Assembly (NCBI RefSeq): GCF_028372415.1
Contig: NC_092875.1
Location: 341,489,123 to 341,553,122, forward strand
Direction of reading: 5' to 3'
Length of the DNA: 64,000 nt
From: Notamacropus eugenii
Lineage: Eukaryota > Chordata > Mammalia > Diprotodontia > Macropodidae
The position numbers and the translations under genes were made by a program. A model generated the notes under the pieces. That model searched no databases and was not told the DNA's origin. It saw nothing but the letters and a program-made list of their open reading frames with translations. Below, piece by piece: positions 22,731 to 33,479 of this stretch (its first letter is position 1; the number at the start of each line of letters is the position of its first letter).

Positions 22731-23940
22731 CAAAGGTAAAAAAAAATGGAAAATCATAAGGAACTTAAAAAGGTTAAACTTATCAAAAAATTTTATTATA
22801 GAGCTAGAAAAAAATAACATCAAAATTCATCTAGAAGAACAGAAGGTCCAGAATATCAAGGGAATTAATGAAAAGAAATGCTAGGGAAGATGGCCTAGTC
22901 ATACCAGATCTTAAATTGTATTATAAAGCAGCAATCATCAAAATCATTTGGTACTAGCTAAGAAACAGAGAAGTAGATCAGTGAAATAGATTAGGTACAG
23001 AAGACACAGTAGTCAGTGACTATAGCAGTCTACTGTTTATTTGTCAGATTTATGAAAATGGAGGAATTTTTGATCAAACAAGAAATATAGAGCATTATGA
23101 AATGCAAAGTGGATAACTTTGATTACATTAAATTGAAAAGTTTTTGCACAAAGCCAATGCTACCAAGATTAGGAGGCAAGCAGAAAACTGGGAAGGAATT
23201 TTTTACAACTAGTGTCTGTGATAAAGACTTCATTCTTAAAATATATAGAGAACTGAGTCAAATGTACAAGAACACAAGACATTCCCCAATAGATAAATGG
23301 TCAGAGGATATGAAAAGGCAGTTTTCAGAAGAAAAATTAAAGTTATATGTAGTCATATGAAAAAATGCTCTAAATCACTAATGATTAGAGAGATGCAAGT
23401 CAAAACAACTATGAGGTACCACATCATACCTATCAGATTGGTTAACATGACAAAACAGGAAAATGATAAATGTTGGAGAAGGTGTGGGAGAGTTGGAACA
23501 CTAATTCATTGTTGATGGAGCTGTGAGCTGATCCAAACATTCTGATCAATTTGGAACTATGCCCTAAGGGCTATAAAATATGCATACCATTTGCCCACAC
23601 AATTCTGCTTCTTGGACTGTATCCCAAAGCAATCATACAAATGCGAAAAGGACCTATATGTACACAAATATTTATAGCAGCTCTTTTTGTGGTAGCCAAA
23701 AACTGGAAATTGAGGGGATGCCCATCAGTTGGGGAATGGCTGAATAAGTTGTAGTATATGAATGTAATGGAATACTATTGTGCTTTAAAAAGTGACAAAC
23801 AGGAGGACTTCAAAAAAGCCTGGAAAGACTTGTATGAACTGATGCTGAATGAAGTGAGCAGAGCCAGGAGAACATTATACACAATAATAACCATAGTGCA
23901 TGAGGATTATTTTTGATAGACTTAGCCCTTCACAACAAGG

Positions 23941-23953
23941 ACCTAAAACATTT
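23941..23953. repeat. Target-site duplication of the antisense half-L1, left
   Basis: ACCTAAAACATTT, identical over 13 bases to 27586-27598. Confidence 0.88.
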
Positions 23954-25758
23954 AATTCTTTTTTAAAATTTTTTTAATTTTTCATTTTTAACACAGGTCG
24001 TATCACATAAAACAATGCCAACTTTTGGTCAGGTGATATTTCTTTTAAAGCATTTACAGTATAGACCACAAACAATTTTTTTTTTAACATTAACCAACTA
24101 AGACACAAATAATAACTGCTAACTTCACAAGCCCTTGACCTAATTGTCTCCACACTATTACTAAAAGTTAAAGGACCCTAACTTATTGTTGTTGGTCTAA
24201 AGTCCTAAGCCTAATAGCTTAATTTAGACTTGACCTTGGAGGTTCCCCTACCAACAATCTGTAATTTAATAGACCTGGTATTAAGCTTACAAACCTTTTG
24301 ACTATAGGAAATTGTCACTAAGAGTAGAGACATCGCAGGGAAACAATATCTCCCCAACTTCATATCATTTTCAGGCAGGAGTAGATTGTCAACTTGCATT
24401 CAGTGAGGCTTAAAGTCTGCCAGGTGTCAGTGGGGAAATTGAGTCAGGAGAATCCTACCTCAGTCGAGGCTGAACAGCCACTCTCCCACCCTTCCTATGA
24501 GATCACCTTTTGCAGTTCATACCAGCATCTCACAGGCTTACTGGCATCATGGACTGAAGGCTCAGATCACCTTTCTTGCTATCCATATCTGGAGTTAGGC
24601 TCAGAAAAAGTCACTTAATAATCTCATAGCATCTTAAAATAGCAAGTTCCAATAACTAGGTTTCAGATATGACTATAATTTCACATTGGCTAAGGAACAT
24701 CTTTTGAGGCAAGTCTTAAGTGGCTTACATGCTTTTCTATACCTCTTCTAGTTCCTGCTTAAATAACAATCATAAAATCAAATTTACCATTAAAACCTTA
24801 AGTTTTTCATCAATGCCAAATTTTACCCAAAGTTACCTGCCTCTAGGAGACTTAGACTAAAATTCATTTCCCCAAACTAAAGATGTCTCTGATTTAGTCT
24901 CAGTCATGAATTCAGTCAATGGTTTTAATACTAATTGCTTTTACATCACTTTGCAACATGTCCAATTTTTCTCCCCATCTCTCCCCTCCCCCCACCCCCT
25001 AATACCTTGCATTCTGATTACCCGTTCCCTCAATGAGCTCTCCCTTCTATCACACCCCACCTTTCCCTTATCCCCATCTTCTCTCTTTTCTTGTAGGGCA
25101 AGATACATTTCTATACCCCATTACCTGTATTTCTTATTTCCCAGTTATATGCAATAATAATTCTCAACATTCATTTCTAATACTTTGAATTCCAAATTCA
25201 TTCCCTCCCTCCCTCCCTCCCTCCCCATTCCCACTGAGAAGGCAAGCAATTCAATACAGGCTATATATGTGTTGTTTTGCAAAAGACTTCCATAATAATC
25301 ATGTTGTGTAATACTAACTTTATTGCCCTCTGTCCTACTCTATCCTCCCTTATTATTTTATTACCTCATTTGACCTTGTCCCTTCCCAAAAGTGTTTATT
25401 TCTAGTTACTCCCTTCTCCCCTTTGCCCTCCCTTCTATCATCCCCCTCACCCTACTTGTCACCTCCTCCCCTACTTTCCTGTAGTAAAAGATAGATTTTC
25501 ATATCAAATTTAGTGAGCATGTTATTCCCTCCTTAAGCCATATGAGGAGAGAGTAGCTTCACTTTTCCCCTCTCCCCTTCTCCCTTTTCTCCTCCATTGA
25601 ACAAGATTTTTCTTCATGTCTTTTGTGAGTTATAACCTGCCCCATTCCGTTTCTCCCTTTCTCTTCCCAGTATTTTCCTCTCTCATCCCTTAATTTTTAT
25701 TTTATATTTTTTTGTGTGGATATCATCTCTTCTGATTCCACACAGCCTGTACTCTCTG

Positions 25759-25762
<4 letters not shown>

Positions 25763-25811
<49 letters not shown>
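25763..25811. repeat. (TG)n microsatellite
   Basis: About 24 uninterrupted TG units inside the half-L1, just downstream of its ORF1 (read on the - strand as CA). Likely length-polymorphic. Confidence 0.95.
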
Positions 25812-25813
<2 letters not shown>

Positions 25814-25938
25814 AATCCCTCCACCTACCCAAATACTGAGAAAAGTCTCAAGAGTTATAAATATTTTCTTTCCATGTAGGAATGTAAACAGTTCAGCTTT
25901 AGAAAGTCTTTTATGATTTTTCTTTCCTGTTTACCTTT

Positions 25939-26965
25939 TCATGCTACTCTTGATTCTTGTGTTTGAAAGTCAAATTTTCTCTTCAGTTCTGGTCTTTTCA
26001 TCATGAATTCTTGAAAGTTCTCTATAGCATTGAATGACCATTTATTCCCTTGAAGTATTATACTCAGTTTTGCTGGGTAAGTGATTCTTGGTTTTAATCC
26101 CAGTTCCTTTGACTTCTGGAATATCCTATTCCAAGCCCTTTGATCCCTTAATGTAGAAGCTGCCAGATCCTGTGTTATCCTGATTGTATTTCTACAATAC
26201 TCAAATTGTTTCTTTCTAGCAGCTTGTAATATTTTCTCCTTGACCTTGGAACTCTGAAATTTGGCCACAATATTCCTAGGAGTTTCTCTTTTCAGGTCTC
26301 TTTCAGGAAGTGATTGGTGGATTCTTTCAATATTTATTTTGCCCTCTGGTTCTAGAATATCAGGACAATTTTCCTTGATAATTTCATGGAAGATAATGTC
26401 TAGGCTCTTTTTTTGATCATGGTTTTCAGGTAGTCCTATAATTTTTAAATTGTCTCTCCTAGATGTGTTTTCCAAGTCAGTTGTTTTTCCAGTGAGATGT
26501 TTCACATTATCTTCTATTTTTTCAAACTTTTGGTTTTATTTTCTAACTGCTTGGTTTATCTCATAGTCATTCATTTCCCTGAACTCAATTCTCTCTTTCA
26601 GAGAACTATTTTGTTCAGTGAGTTTTTGAACCTTCTCCTCTATTTGACTAATTCTGCTTTTTAATGCCTCCTTCTCCTCATTGGATTTTTGGACCTGTTT
26701 TTCCAATTGAGTTAGCCTCTTTTTAAAGGTATTATTTTCCTCAGCATTTTTTTTGGTTCTCTTTTAGCAAGTTGCTAACTCATTTTTCAAGCTCTTCTAT
26801 TGCCTAAGCCTAGTTTAAGTTCACTTTGGAGGCCCTGGAGGCAGGGGTCTCAACTTCCTGTGACAATAAGACTTGTTCTTCCTCATCCAAAAGGATGGAA
26901 GGAGATACCTATTCATCAAGAAAGTAACCTCCTATTTTCTTACTTTTTTTCCCTTTTTTGGACAT
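25939..26965 (-). pseudogene. ORF1 of the half-L1 element
   Basis: ATG at 26965-26963 gives a basic start (MSKKGKKSKKIGG) with early in-frame stops. The coiled-coil part is frameshifted, but from 26505 to 25939 a 188-codon frame is open and covers the whole RRM-like and C-terminal RNA-binding part: RRDNLKIIGLPE, NIVAKFQSS, KILQAARKKQF, ITQDLAASTLRD, LGLKPRITYPAKLSI. It is about as complete in this half as the young L1 ORF1p. The N-terminal stops make full-length protein unlikely. Confidence 0.75.
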
Positions 26966-27585
26966 TTTCCCAACCAATTACTTGACTTCTGAATCCTTTG
27001 TCAAGAGATTCAACTCAGCTGCTCAGTTCCCCTGGGCTTTGTGTGGGGGCAGGGCCATCACTCAGGGCTGGGGTTTAGATCAGCTGCTCCCTACCACCAG
27101 AAGCTTTAAGCTGTGCTGCCTGAACAGTGGATCCAGGTTGCTTCCCAGCCTCTATAGCTGCCTACAATCTGCTGCTGTGACCTCTGCTGTCTCCTGGGGC
27201 TATTGCTCAAGAAACCCCATTCCTTCTTGCCCAGTTGGGAAAGCACTCCCCCACTGCCCTTTCGGAGTGTTCTTTGTCACTTGGGGGTTGAGGTATCTGG
27301 GACCTTCCCTGCTAGGAACTCTGCCTGGAAGTCTGTTCAGGTCCTGTTCCTCCCACTGTCACCTGGCCAGGGCTGTGCTCTGCTCCACTTAATGTCCCAT
27401 GAAATAGACCTTTCCTGGCTGCTTTCCAGGTTACCTTTGGCTGGAAACCTCTTTCGCTGTGTTGTTCTGTGACTTCTGCTGCTCTAGACTTTGTTGAGAG
27501 TCATTTTTTACAGGTATTTTGTGGGCTGTGGGGGAAGCGCTAGAGTATATGCATCTTTCTACTCTGCATCTTGGCTCCACCCCCA

Positions 27586-27598
27586 ACCTAAAACATTT
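27586..27598. repeat. Target-site duplication of the antisense half-L1, right
   Basis: Second copy of ACCTAAAACATTT; the 3'UTR of element B continues directly from it. Confidence 0.88.
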
Positions 27599-30557
27599 TC
27601 AAAGGACTCATGATGCAAAATGCCATCCACATCCAGCAAAAGAACTATGGAGTCTGAATGCAGAATGGAGCAGACTATTTTCTCCTTTGTTATGTTTTGT
27701 TTTGTTTTTCTTATGGTTTTTCCCATTTGTTTTAATTCTTCTATGCAACATGACTAATGTGAAAATGTGTTTAATAGGAATGCATGTGTAGAGCCCATAT
27801 AAAATTGCATGCTGTCTTGGAGGTGAATGAGAGAAGTAGGGGGAGAAAATTCAGAACATATGAAAGCGATTTTTTAAAACTGAAAAGAAATAAATTAATA
27901 AATTTAGAGAAAAAATAAGGCAAAACTTTACATTCCTTCATGTTAAGATGACACCTGTAACTCATAAGATCCTTCTTATTAGTAGGGTAGTTAGAAGGAG
28001 TATATATAGATAGAGGGCACAAGTGTGAGTTGAATATGAAGGGATGATACCTATAAACTAAAATTAAGGGGTGAGAAAGGAATGCACTGAGAGAAAGATG
28101 TAGAATAGGGTAAATTATCTCACATAAAAGAGGCAAGAAAAAGCTTTTGCAGTGGAGGGGAAGAGTGGGTAGGTGAGGGGCAGTAAGTGAACCTTACACC
28201 CATCAAAACTGGCTCAAAGAGGAAATAAAATATACACTTAATTGGGTATAGAAATCTATCTTACCCTACAGGAAAGTAGGAGGAGAAGGGGATAAAAGAA
28301 TTGGAGGTGTGGGCAAGGTGATAGAAGGAAGTACATATTGGGGGAGGGATAGTCAGAAGCAAAACACTTTTGAGGAGGGACAGGGTAAAAGGAGAGGGAA
28401 TAGAATAAACAGGAAGATAAAGGAAAATACAGTTAGCAATAATAACTGAAAAAAATTTTGAAGCAAGTTTCTCTGATAAAGATCTCATTTCTCAAACCTA
28501 TAGAGATATGAGTCAAGTTTGTAAACATGAGGGCCTTCCCCAACTGATAAATGATCAAAAGATATGATCAGTTTTCAGATGAAATAAAGCTATATATATA
28601 TAGCCATATGAAAAAATACTCTAACTCACTATTGATTGCAGAAATGCAAATTTAAGCAATTCTGAAGTTCTCCTTCATATCTATTAGATTGGCTAATAGG
28701 ACACAAAAGGTAAATGACAGATATTGTAGGTGATGTGGGAAAGATGAAACATTAATTGGAGTTCTGATCTTGTAGATTTTGTAGAACAATTTGGAACTAT
28801 GCCCAAAATTATGCATACCCTTTGACATAGCAATACCCCTTCTAGGTCTGTATCCCAAAAGAGATGGAAAACAAAAAGGAAAAGGACCTATGTGTACAAA
28901 TATCTTTATAGGAGCTCTTTTCTGGGGACAGAGAATTAGAAATTTAGGGGATTCCCATTAATTGGAGAGAGGCAGAACAAGTTGTGTGGTATGTGATTAT
29001 AGTGGAATACAATTCTACTTTAAGAAATGATGACCAAGATTCTCTCAGAAAAACCTGGAAAGCGTTGCATGGGCTGATGCAAAGTGAAATGTCCCGTGTA
29101 CAAAGTAACAGCAGTATTGTAAGATGATCAGCTGTGAATGACTTAACTATTCTCAGAAATACAATGATCCAAGACAATTCTGAAGGACTTTTGATGAAAA
29201 ATGCTATCCATCCCCAGAAAAAGAACTGATGGTGTCTGAATACAGAGTGAAGCATACTTTTTTTTAACTTTCTTGATTTTTATTGAGTTATTTTTTGGTC
29301 TATGTTTTCTTTCACAACATTATTATCATAGAAATGTTTTGCATGACTAGAAATGTATAACCTGTATTTAATTGCTTGCCTTTTCAGTGAGGAGGGGTGG
29401 AGAGGAGGGAGAGAATTTGGAATTCAAAGTTTTGAAAACAAAGGTCAAAAATTGTTTTTACATGTAATTGAGGGAAAACAAAATACTAAATTAAGAAAAT
29501 AGATGAAGAAAAAGCTTTTGACAAAATGCAACATTCATTCCTATTAAAAACTCTTGAAAGCTTAGGTGTAAATGGCTTTTCCCTTAAAATGATAAGAAGT
29601 ATCTACCCCAAACAATCAGTAGATGTTATCTGTAATGAGAATAAACTAGAAACCTTCCCAATAAGATCAGGAGTGAAACAAGAATGCTGATTATCACCAA
29701 TTATTATTCAATATTGTACTAGAAACACTAGCAATAGCAATAAGAGAAAGAAAAGAAATTGAAGGAATCAGAATGGGTAATGAAGTAATAAAACTATCTC
29801 TTTTTGCAGACAATATGGTAGCATACTGGGAAATCCTAGAGATTCAACTAAAAAGCTTGTTGAAACAATATTTCTAACAAAGTGGCAAGATATAAAATAA
29901 ACCCATATAAATCATCAGCATTTCTACATATCACCAACAAAACCCTGCAAGAAGTGATAGTAAGAGATTCCCCATTTAAAATAGCTATTAACAATATAAA
30001 ATACTTTGGAGTATATCTGTCAAGACAAACCCAGGAACAATGTGAACATAATTATAAAACACTTTTTATACAATAAAATCAGATTTAAATAATTGGAGCA
30101 ATATTAATTGTTCATGTGTGGGTCAAGCTGATATATTTAAAATGACACATTTGTCTAAATCTACTCATTCAATGACATCTAAATTAAATTAACAAAAAAT
30201 TATTTTATTGAGGTAGAAAAAAATGACAAAATTTATTTGGAAGAAAGGTCATGAATTTCAAAAGAATTAATGAAAAAAATGTAAAGGAAGGAGGTCAAGC
30301 AGTGCCAGATCTTAAACTGTATTATTAGGCAGTAATTATCAAAACTATCTGGTACTGGCTAAGAAACAGAATGATGGGTCAGTGAAGTAGAGTAAATACA
30401 CAGTATCGACACAGTGGAAATACAGAGTAGCAAATGATTATAGTAACCTTATGTTTGATAGATGTAAAGACTTAAGTTTTCAGAATAAGAATTCACTGTT
30501 TGGTAAAAATTGTTGGGAAAATTGGAAAGCAGTATGGCAGACTCTAGGTATAGACTG

Positions 30558-31540
30558 ATGTTGTTGAGTTGTGTCTAACTGTATCAGTGAGCACCACAAC
30601 ATATACTGGGAGGCCTGCTATCACAGGTTCTTAGATCTGCATTCATAAAAGGAAAGGGAACTTTTGAGGGGTTAACAATCATTTTAATCAAGCACATGTA
30701 TCATTCCTTTAACCAAGTACATCTATACGTCACCTAGTTCAGGGGAGTCAGCACCCTGAACTTCAAAGAAAATACTGAGATCAACAGGCATGGTTTCCAC
30801 TGTTTGATCATCAACAGACAGATCTAACTTTCTGACCATAGTCACCAGACAGGGAAGCACCAACATCTGGATTTTCCAAGCCAGAGGGCTCCTTAGTGGC
30901 TTCCCAGAGTTCTCATCTGGCCAAACAAACACTTCCAGTCAGTAAGCCCCAAAGTAAAACCTCAGTTCGGAGTATTTATACCTTTTTTAGAGCCAGAGGG
31001 CATTCCCACCGTTTCAGAACCAGTGCCTCATTAACAAAAGGTATGGGCCTTCCTATAAATCTTTCTGAATCAAACTCCCATTATTGGACAAGCCCATTAA
31101 TGGGTAGGGAAGATCTTAAATCACATTAAAATAATCAACAATACAAAAACATATACTGTTTTTAGTTAAAGAAAATCTTTTTTCTGTACTTTACTCCTAG
31201 TAAAGACTCTTGATCGATAAAGGCAAGATTAAATCAGAGGCACTTGATACTAAAACAAAAACAGCAAAAAAGATCCTATTTTGCTTGCCATCACACTGAC
31301 CCCACTTGTAGTTTTGTTGGCAAAGATACTAGAGTGGTTTGCCATTTTCTTCTTCAGCTCATTTTACAGGTGATGAAACTAAGACAAACAGGTTTAAGTG
31401 ACTTGCCCAGGTTCACACAACTATTAAGTGTCTGAGGACAGATTTGAACTCAGGTCTTTCTAATTCCAGACCTGGTACTCTATCCACTATGCCAGTCTAT
31501 CCACTCTATCTACTATGCCACCTAGCTGCCCAATGCAAGA
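30558..31540 (-). repeat. WSINE-like SINE, antisense, split by an LTR-like insertion
   Basis: The 3' end of the SINE is at 30558-30581 (TGTTGTTGAGTTGTGTCTAA). The body is at 31298-31540, with TTGGCAAAGATACTAGAGTG, GTTTAAGTGACTTGCCCAGG, and the tRNA head ending GCCACCTAGCTGCCC. The head has a local duplication (CTATCCACTATGCC repeated with variation near 31481-31529). The SINE lies between two pieces of element A. Confidence 0.75.
30582..31297 (-). mobile_element. Probable solo LTR inside the SINE, antisense
   Basis: About 716 bases separate the two SINE halves. Read on the - strand it can begin TGATGGCAAGC and end CTGATACA, fitting TG...CA ends. It holds a TATA-like TATAAATA near 30972-30980 (reverse) and an ATTAAA-type signal further on. 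The flanking duplication is not clean, so the exact ends are uncertain. The open frames on either strand (30723-30932, 30896-31129) are unlike any protein I know. I infer an ERV-derived solo LTR. Confidence 0.5.
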
Positions 31541-32256
31541 TAATACCCAATACCAAGATAAGGTCAAAATGAGTACATGACCTAGATATCAAGGGAGATA
31601 AGTAAATCAGAAGAATATATTGCTTGTCAGATTTATGGATAGGAGAATAATTTATGAATAAACAAGAGATAGAGAGTATTATAAGATGTAAAACAGATAA
31701 TTTTGATTAAATTAAAAAGGTTTTGTATAAATAAAACCAATATAGCCAAGATTATACGGAAAGCAAAAAAAAAAAACAACTAGGGGGAGGGAATTTTATA
31801 GACATTTTCTCAAATAAAGGTCTGGTATCTCAAGTATACAGAGAACTTTATTGAATTTATAAGAATATGAGTCATTCCCCAAATGATAAATGGTCAAAAG
31901 ATATGAGCAGGTAGTTTTTAGTGAAAGAATAAAGTTATATATAGTTATATATAAGAAAATTGCTCTTATTATGGGTTAGAGAAATAGAAATTAAAACAAC
32001 TTTGAGATACCATCTCATACCTATCAGATTGGTTTAAATGATAGAAGAGGGAAATGACAAATTTTAGAGGGATATGGAAAAACGGGAACACTAATATATT
32101 GCTGTTGGAACTGTGAACTGTTCCAATCATTTTGTAGAGTATTCTGGAATTATACCAAAAGAATTATAAAGCTATGCATGCTTTTGACCCAACAATGCTA
32201 CTGTTAGATCTGTTTCCCAAGGTGATCAGGGAAAAAGGAAAAGAATGTATATGTTC

Positions 32257-32665
32257 TATGGGAAATAAAGGAAGAAGTTCTGTTTCCACAGGATTAAAAT
32301 TCCCAGCTTTAAGTGATAGCAATTAATCAGAATTGTAACTTAGCATGGTCAGGTAAAAGGTCAGAAACTTGTGTGCAGGTTTCACGAGCTATTTGAGAGA
32401 AATCCTATCAGAGAAGAGAACATGAAGTCACGTGACCAATAGATGGTGTAGCAGGAAGTTTAAATCTGAAACAGTATAAAAGGACTTGCATTGGTCTAAA
32501 CAAATTGTAGTCTTCCTGTATCCTTACTTGGGAGCTACCCACTCATTCAGGGGGAATGAACGTAGAAATTAATGAAAGCTTTCCTGATTTCACAACAAGT
32601 ATTGTTCTTTGTTTAAGGTGAGCACATTTCTCACAGTTGGGGGCTTGTTGAGCTCATTTCTCACA
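32257..32665 (+). mobile_element. Solo LTR inserted in element A
   Basis: A 409-base block bounded by TGTTC (32252-32256 and 32666-32670), with the ORF2 C-terminal sequence of element A joining cleanly across it. It contains an E-box CACGTG (32429-32434), CCAAT (32436-32440) and TATAAAAG (32475-32482) in promoter order, and ends TTTCTCACA. The 5' end reads TATGGG where TG would be expected, probably a mutated TG. A partial relative lies at 13185-13312. No internal retroviral genes are present. Confidence 0.72.
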
Positions 32666-33040
32666 TGTTCAAAAATATTTATAGCAGCTCTCTTTGTGGT
32701 GACAATTGGAAATTGGGATGCCATCAGTTGGGGAATGGCTAAATACGCTGACATATGTGATTGTGATAAAATACTACTATGCTGTAAGAAATGATGAGCA
32801 GGTTGGTTTTAGGAAAACTTGGAAATACTTGCATGAAATTATGAAAAGTGAAACAAACAGAACCAAGAGAATGTTGTATACACCAACAGCAATATTGTTC
32901 TAAGAGTAACTGATTAAGCTATTCTGAGTGATATGAATATTCAAGTCAGTTACAAATACCTTCTGAGGAAGATGTTACCCACCTCCAGAGAAAGAAATGA
33001 TATGTTGAACAATGTATTATATAATTTCACATTCTATATG

Positions 33041-33114
33041 CATATATATACACACACGTGTGTGTGTGTATGTGTGTGTGTGTGAGAGAGAGAGAGAGAA
33101 AGAGAGAGAGAGGG
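33041..33114. repeat. Compound microsatellite (TA)(CA)(TG)(GA)
   Basis: CATATATATACACACACGTG runs into (TG)n and then (GA)n. The CA/TG junction is a perfect palindrome around CACACACGTGTGTGTG. It lies in the 3'UTR of element A. Confidence 0.9.
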
Positions 33115-33479
33115 GAGTGTTGTGCTGCATTGGGAAGGAGGGAAGGAAATAGCTTGAAATTCAAATGCATCCAAAAAAGTAAAATACGTATTTAATAAGC
33201 AAATATTTATTTAAAACATTAAAACCACGTGGGGTGGGGGTGGGGTACTCTTCAGCTAGCTTCAACTAGAGCTGCTAGAGAAATTGGAAGTGATTTGGAA
33301 GAAATTAAATTTATACTAGGGTCTTATACCATATACTACAAGAACCTCTAAATGAATGCAAGATTCTACAACTTCCTTCAGAAGTGGTCATCTAACCTTC
33401 ACTGGTAGATAATTTACTAGCTCCCCAAAGCATCTGATTGCACTTGTGAGTACCTCTAACTGATAGCAATTAGAGACCA

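Larger units (their letters stand above)
23954..27585 (-). mobile_element. Half-L1 (HAL1-like) element without ORF2, mosaic 3' region
   Basis: On the - strand this starts at 27585 with an L1-type 5' end (GGGGTGGAGCCAAGATGCAG). It carries a 5'UTR and a recognisable ORF1 (26965-25939), and has no endonuclease or RT sequence that I can see. The 2 kb after ORF1 hold a (CA)n tract, purine-rich spacer-like blocks, an L1-style 3'UTR stretch (about 25290-25150), a second spacer-like block (about 25130-24960), and about 900 bases of unrecognised sequence before an A-rich end at 23954. A perfect 13-bp duplication bounds the whole, so it moved as one unit. ORF1-only L1 relatives are known as HAL1; they depend on L1 enzymes in trans. 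Confidence 0.75.
22783..27916 (+). mobile_element. 5'-truncated L1 (element B) inserted in element C, itself interrupted
   Basis: Begins in late ORF2 (GAGCTAGAAAAAAATAACAT), continues through the C-terminal region (open pieces at 23097-23360, 23297-23515, 23551-23754) to 23940, is cut by an antisense half-L1, and resumes at 27599 with its 3'UTR (AATGCCATCCACATCCAGCA) to an A-rich end. The duplication AAGGTTAAACTTA (22770-22782) resembles AAGGCAAAACTTT (27917-27929). Confidence 0.72.
20831..29500 (+). mobile_element. L1 (element C) inserted in element A, itself interrupted
   Basis: 5'UTR from 20831 (GTGGAGCCAAGATGGTGTAG), ORF1 about 21747-22730, then after an interruption the inter-ORF spacer from 27930 to about 28450. 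That joins directly to the ORF2 C-terminal region (CTCTGATAAAGATCTCATTT) and a 3'UTR ending near 29500. ORF2 endonuclease and RT are therefore deleted. The duplication AGATGCAGAAAAA (20818-20830) matches AGATGAAGAAAAA (29501-29513) with one mismatch; both are ORF2 sequence of element A, which resumes there. Confidence 0.72.
16591..33225 (+). mobile_element. Old L1 (element A) split into six pieces by nested insertions
   Basis: One diverged L1 can be followed in order of its own body: inter-ORF spacer and endonuclease (16591-17519), post-endonuclease linker (18730-19241), linker and early RT (20334-20830), RT from [12 protein letters not shown] onwards (29514-30557), C-terminal region (31541-32256 and 32666-33000), and 3'UTR to about 33225. 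At each gap the L1 reading resumes where it left off, when compared with the young copy at 3488-10416. Intervening blocks are an L1 3' end (D), a 5' L1 piece (E), a further L1 stack (C, containing B, containing a half-L1), a SINE with an LTR inside, and a solo LTR. Its 5' part before the spacer is missing. Confidence 0.8.

Noticed and set aside
25201..25225. (CCCT)n run that could suggest an array of short spaced repeats
   Set aside because: A simple repeat matching the G-rich 3'UTR block on the other strand; no spacer structure.
25716..25916. Frame with a VCVCVC repeat
   Set aside because: Translation of the (TG)n microsatellite inside the half-L1.
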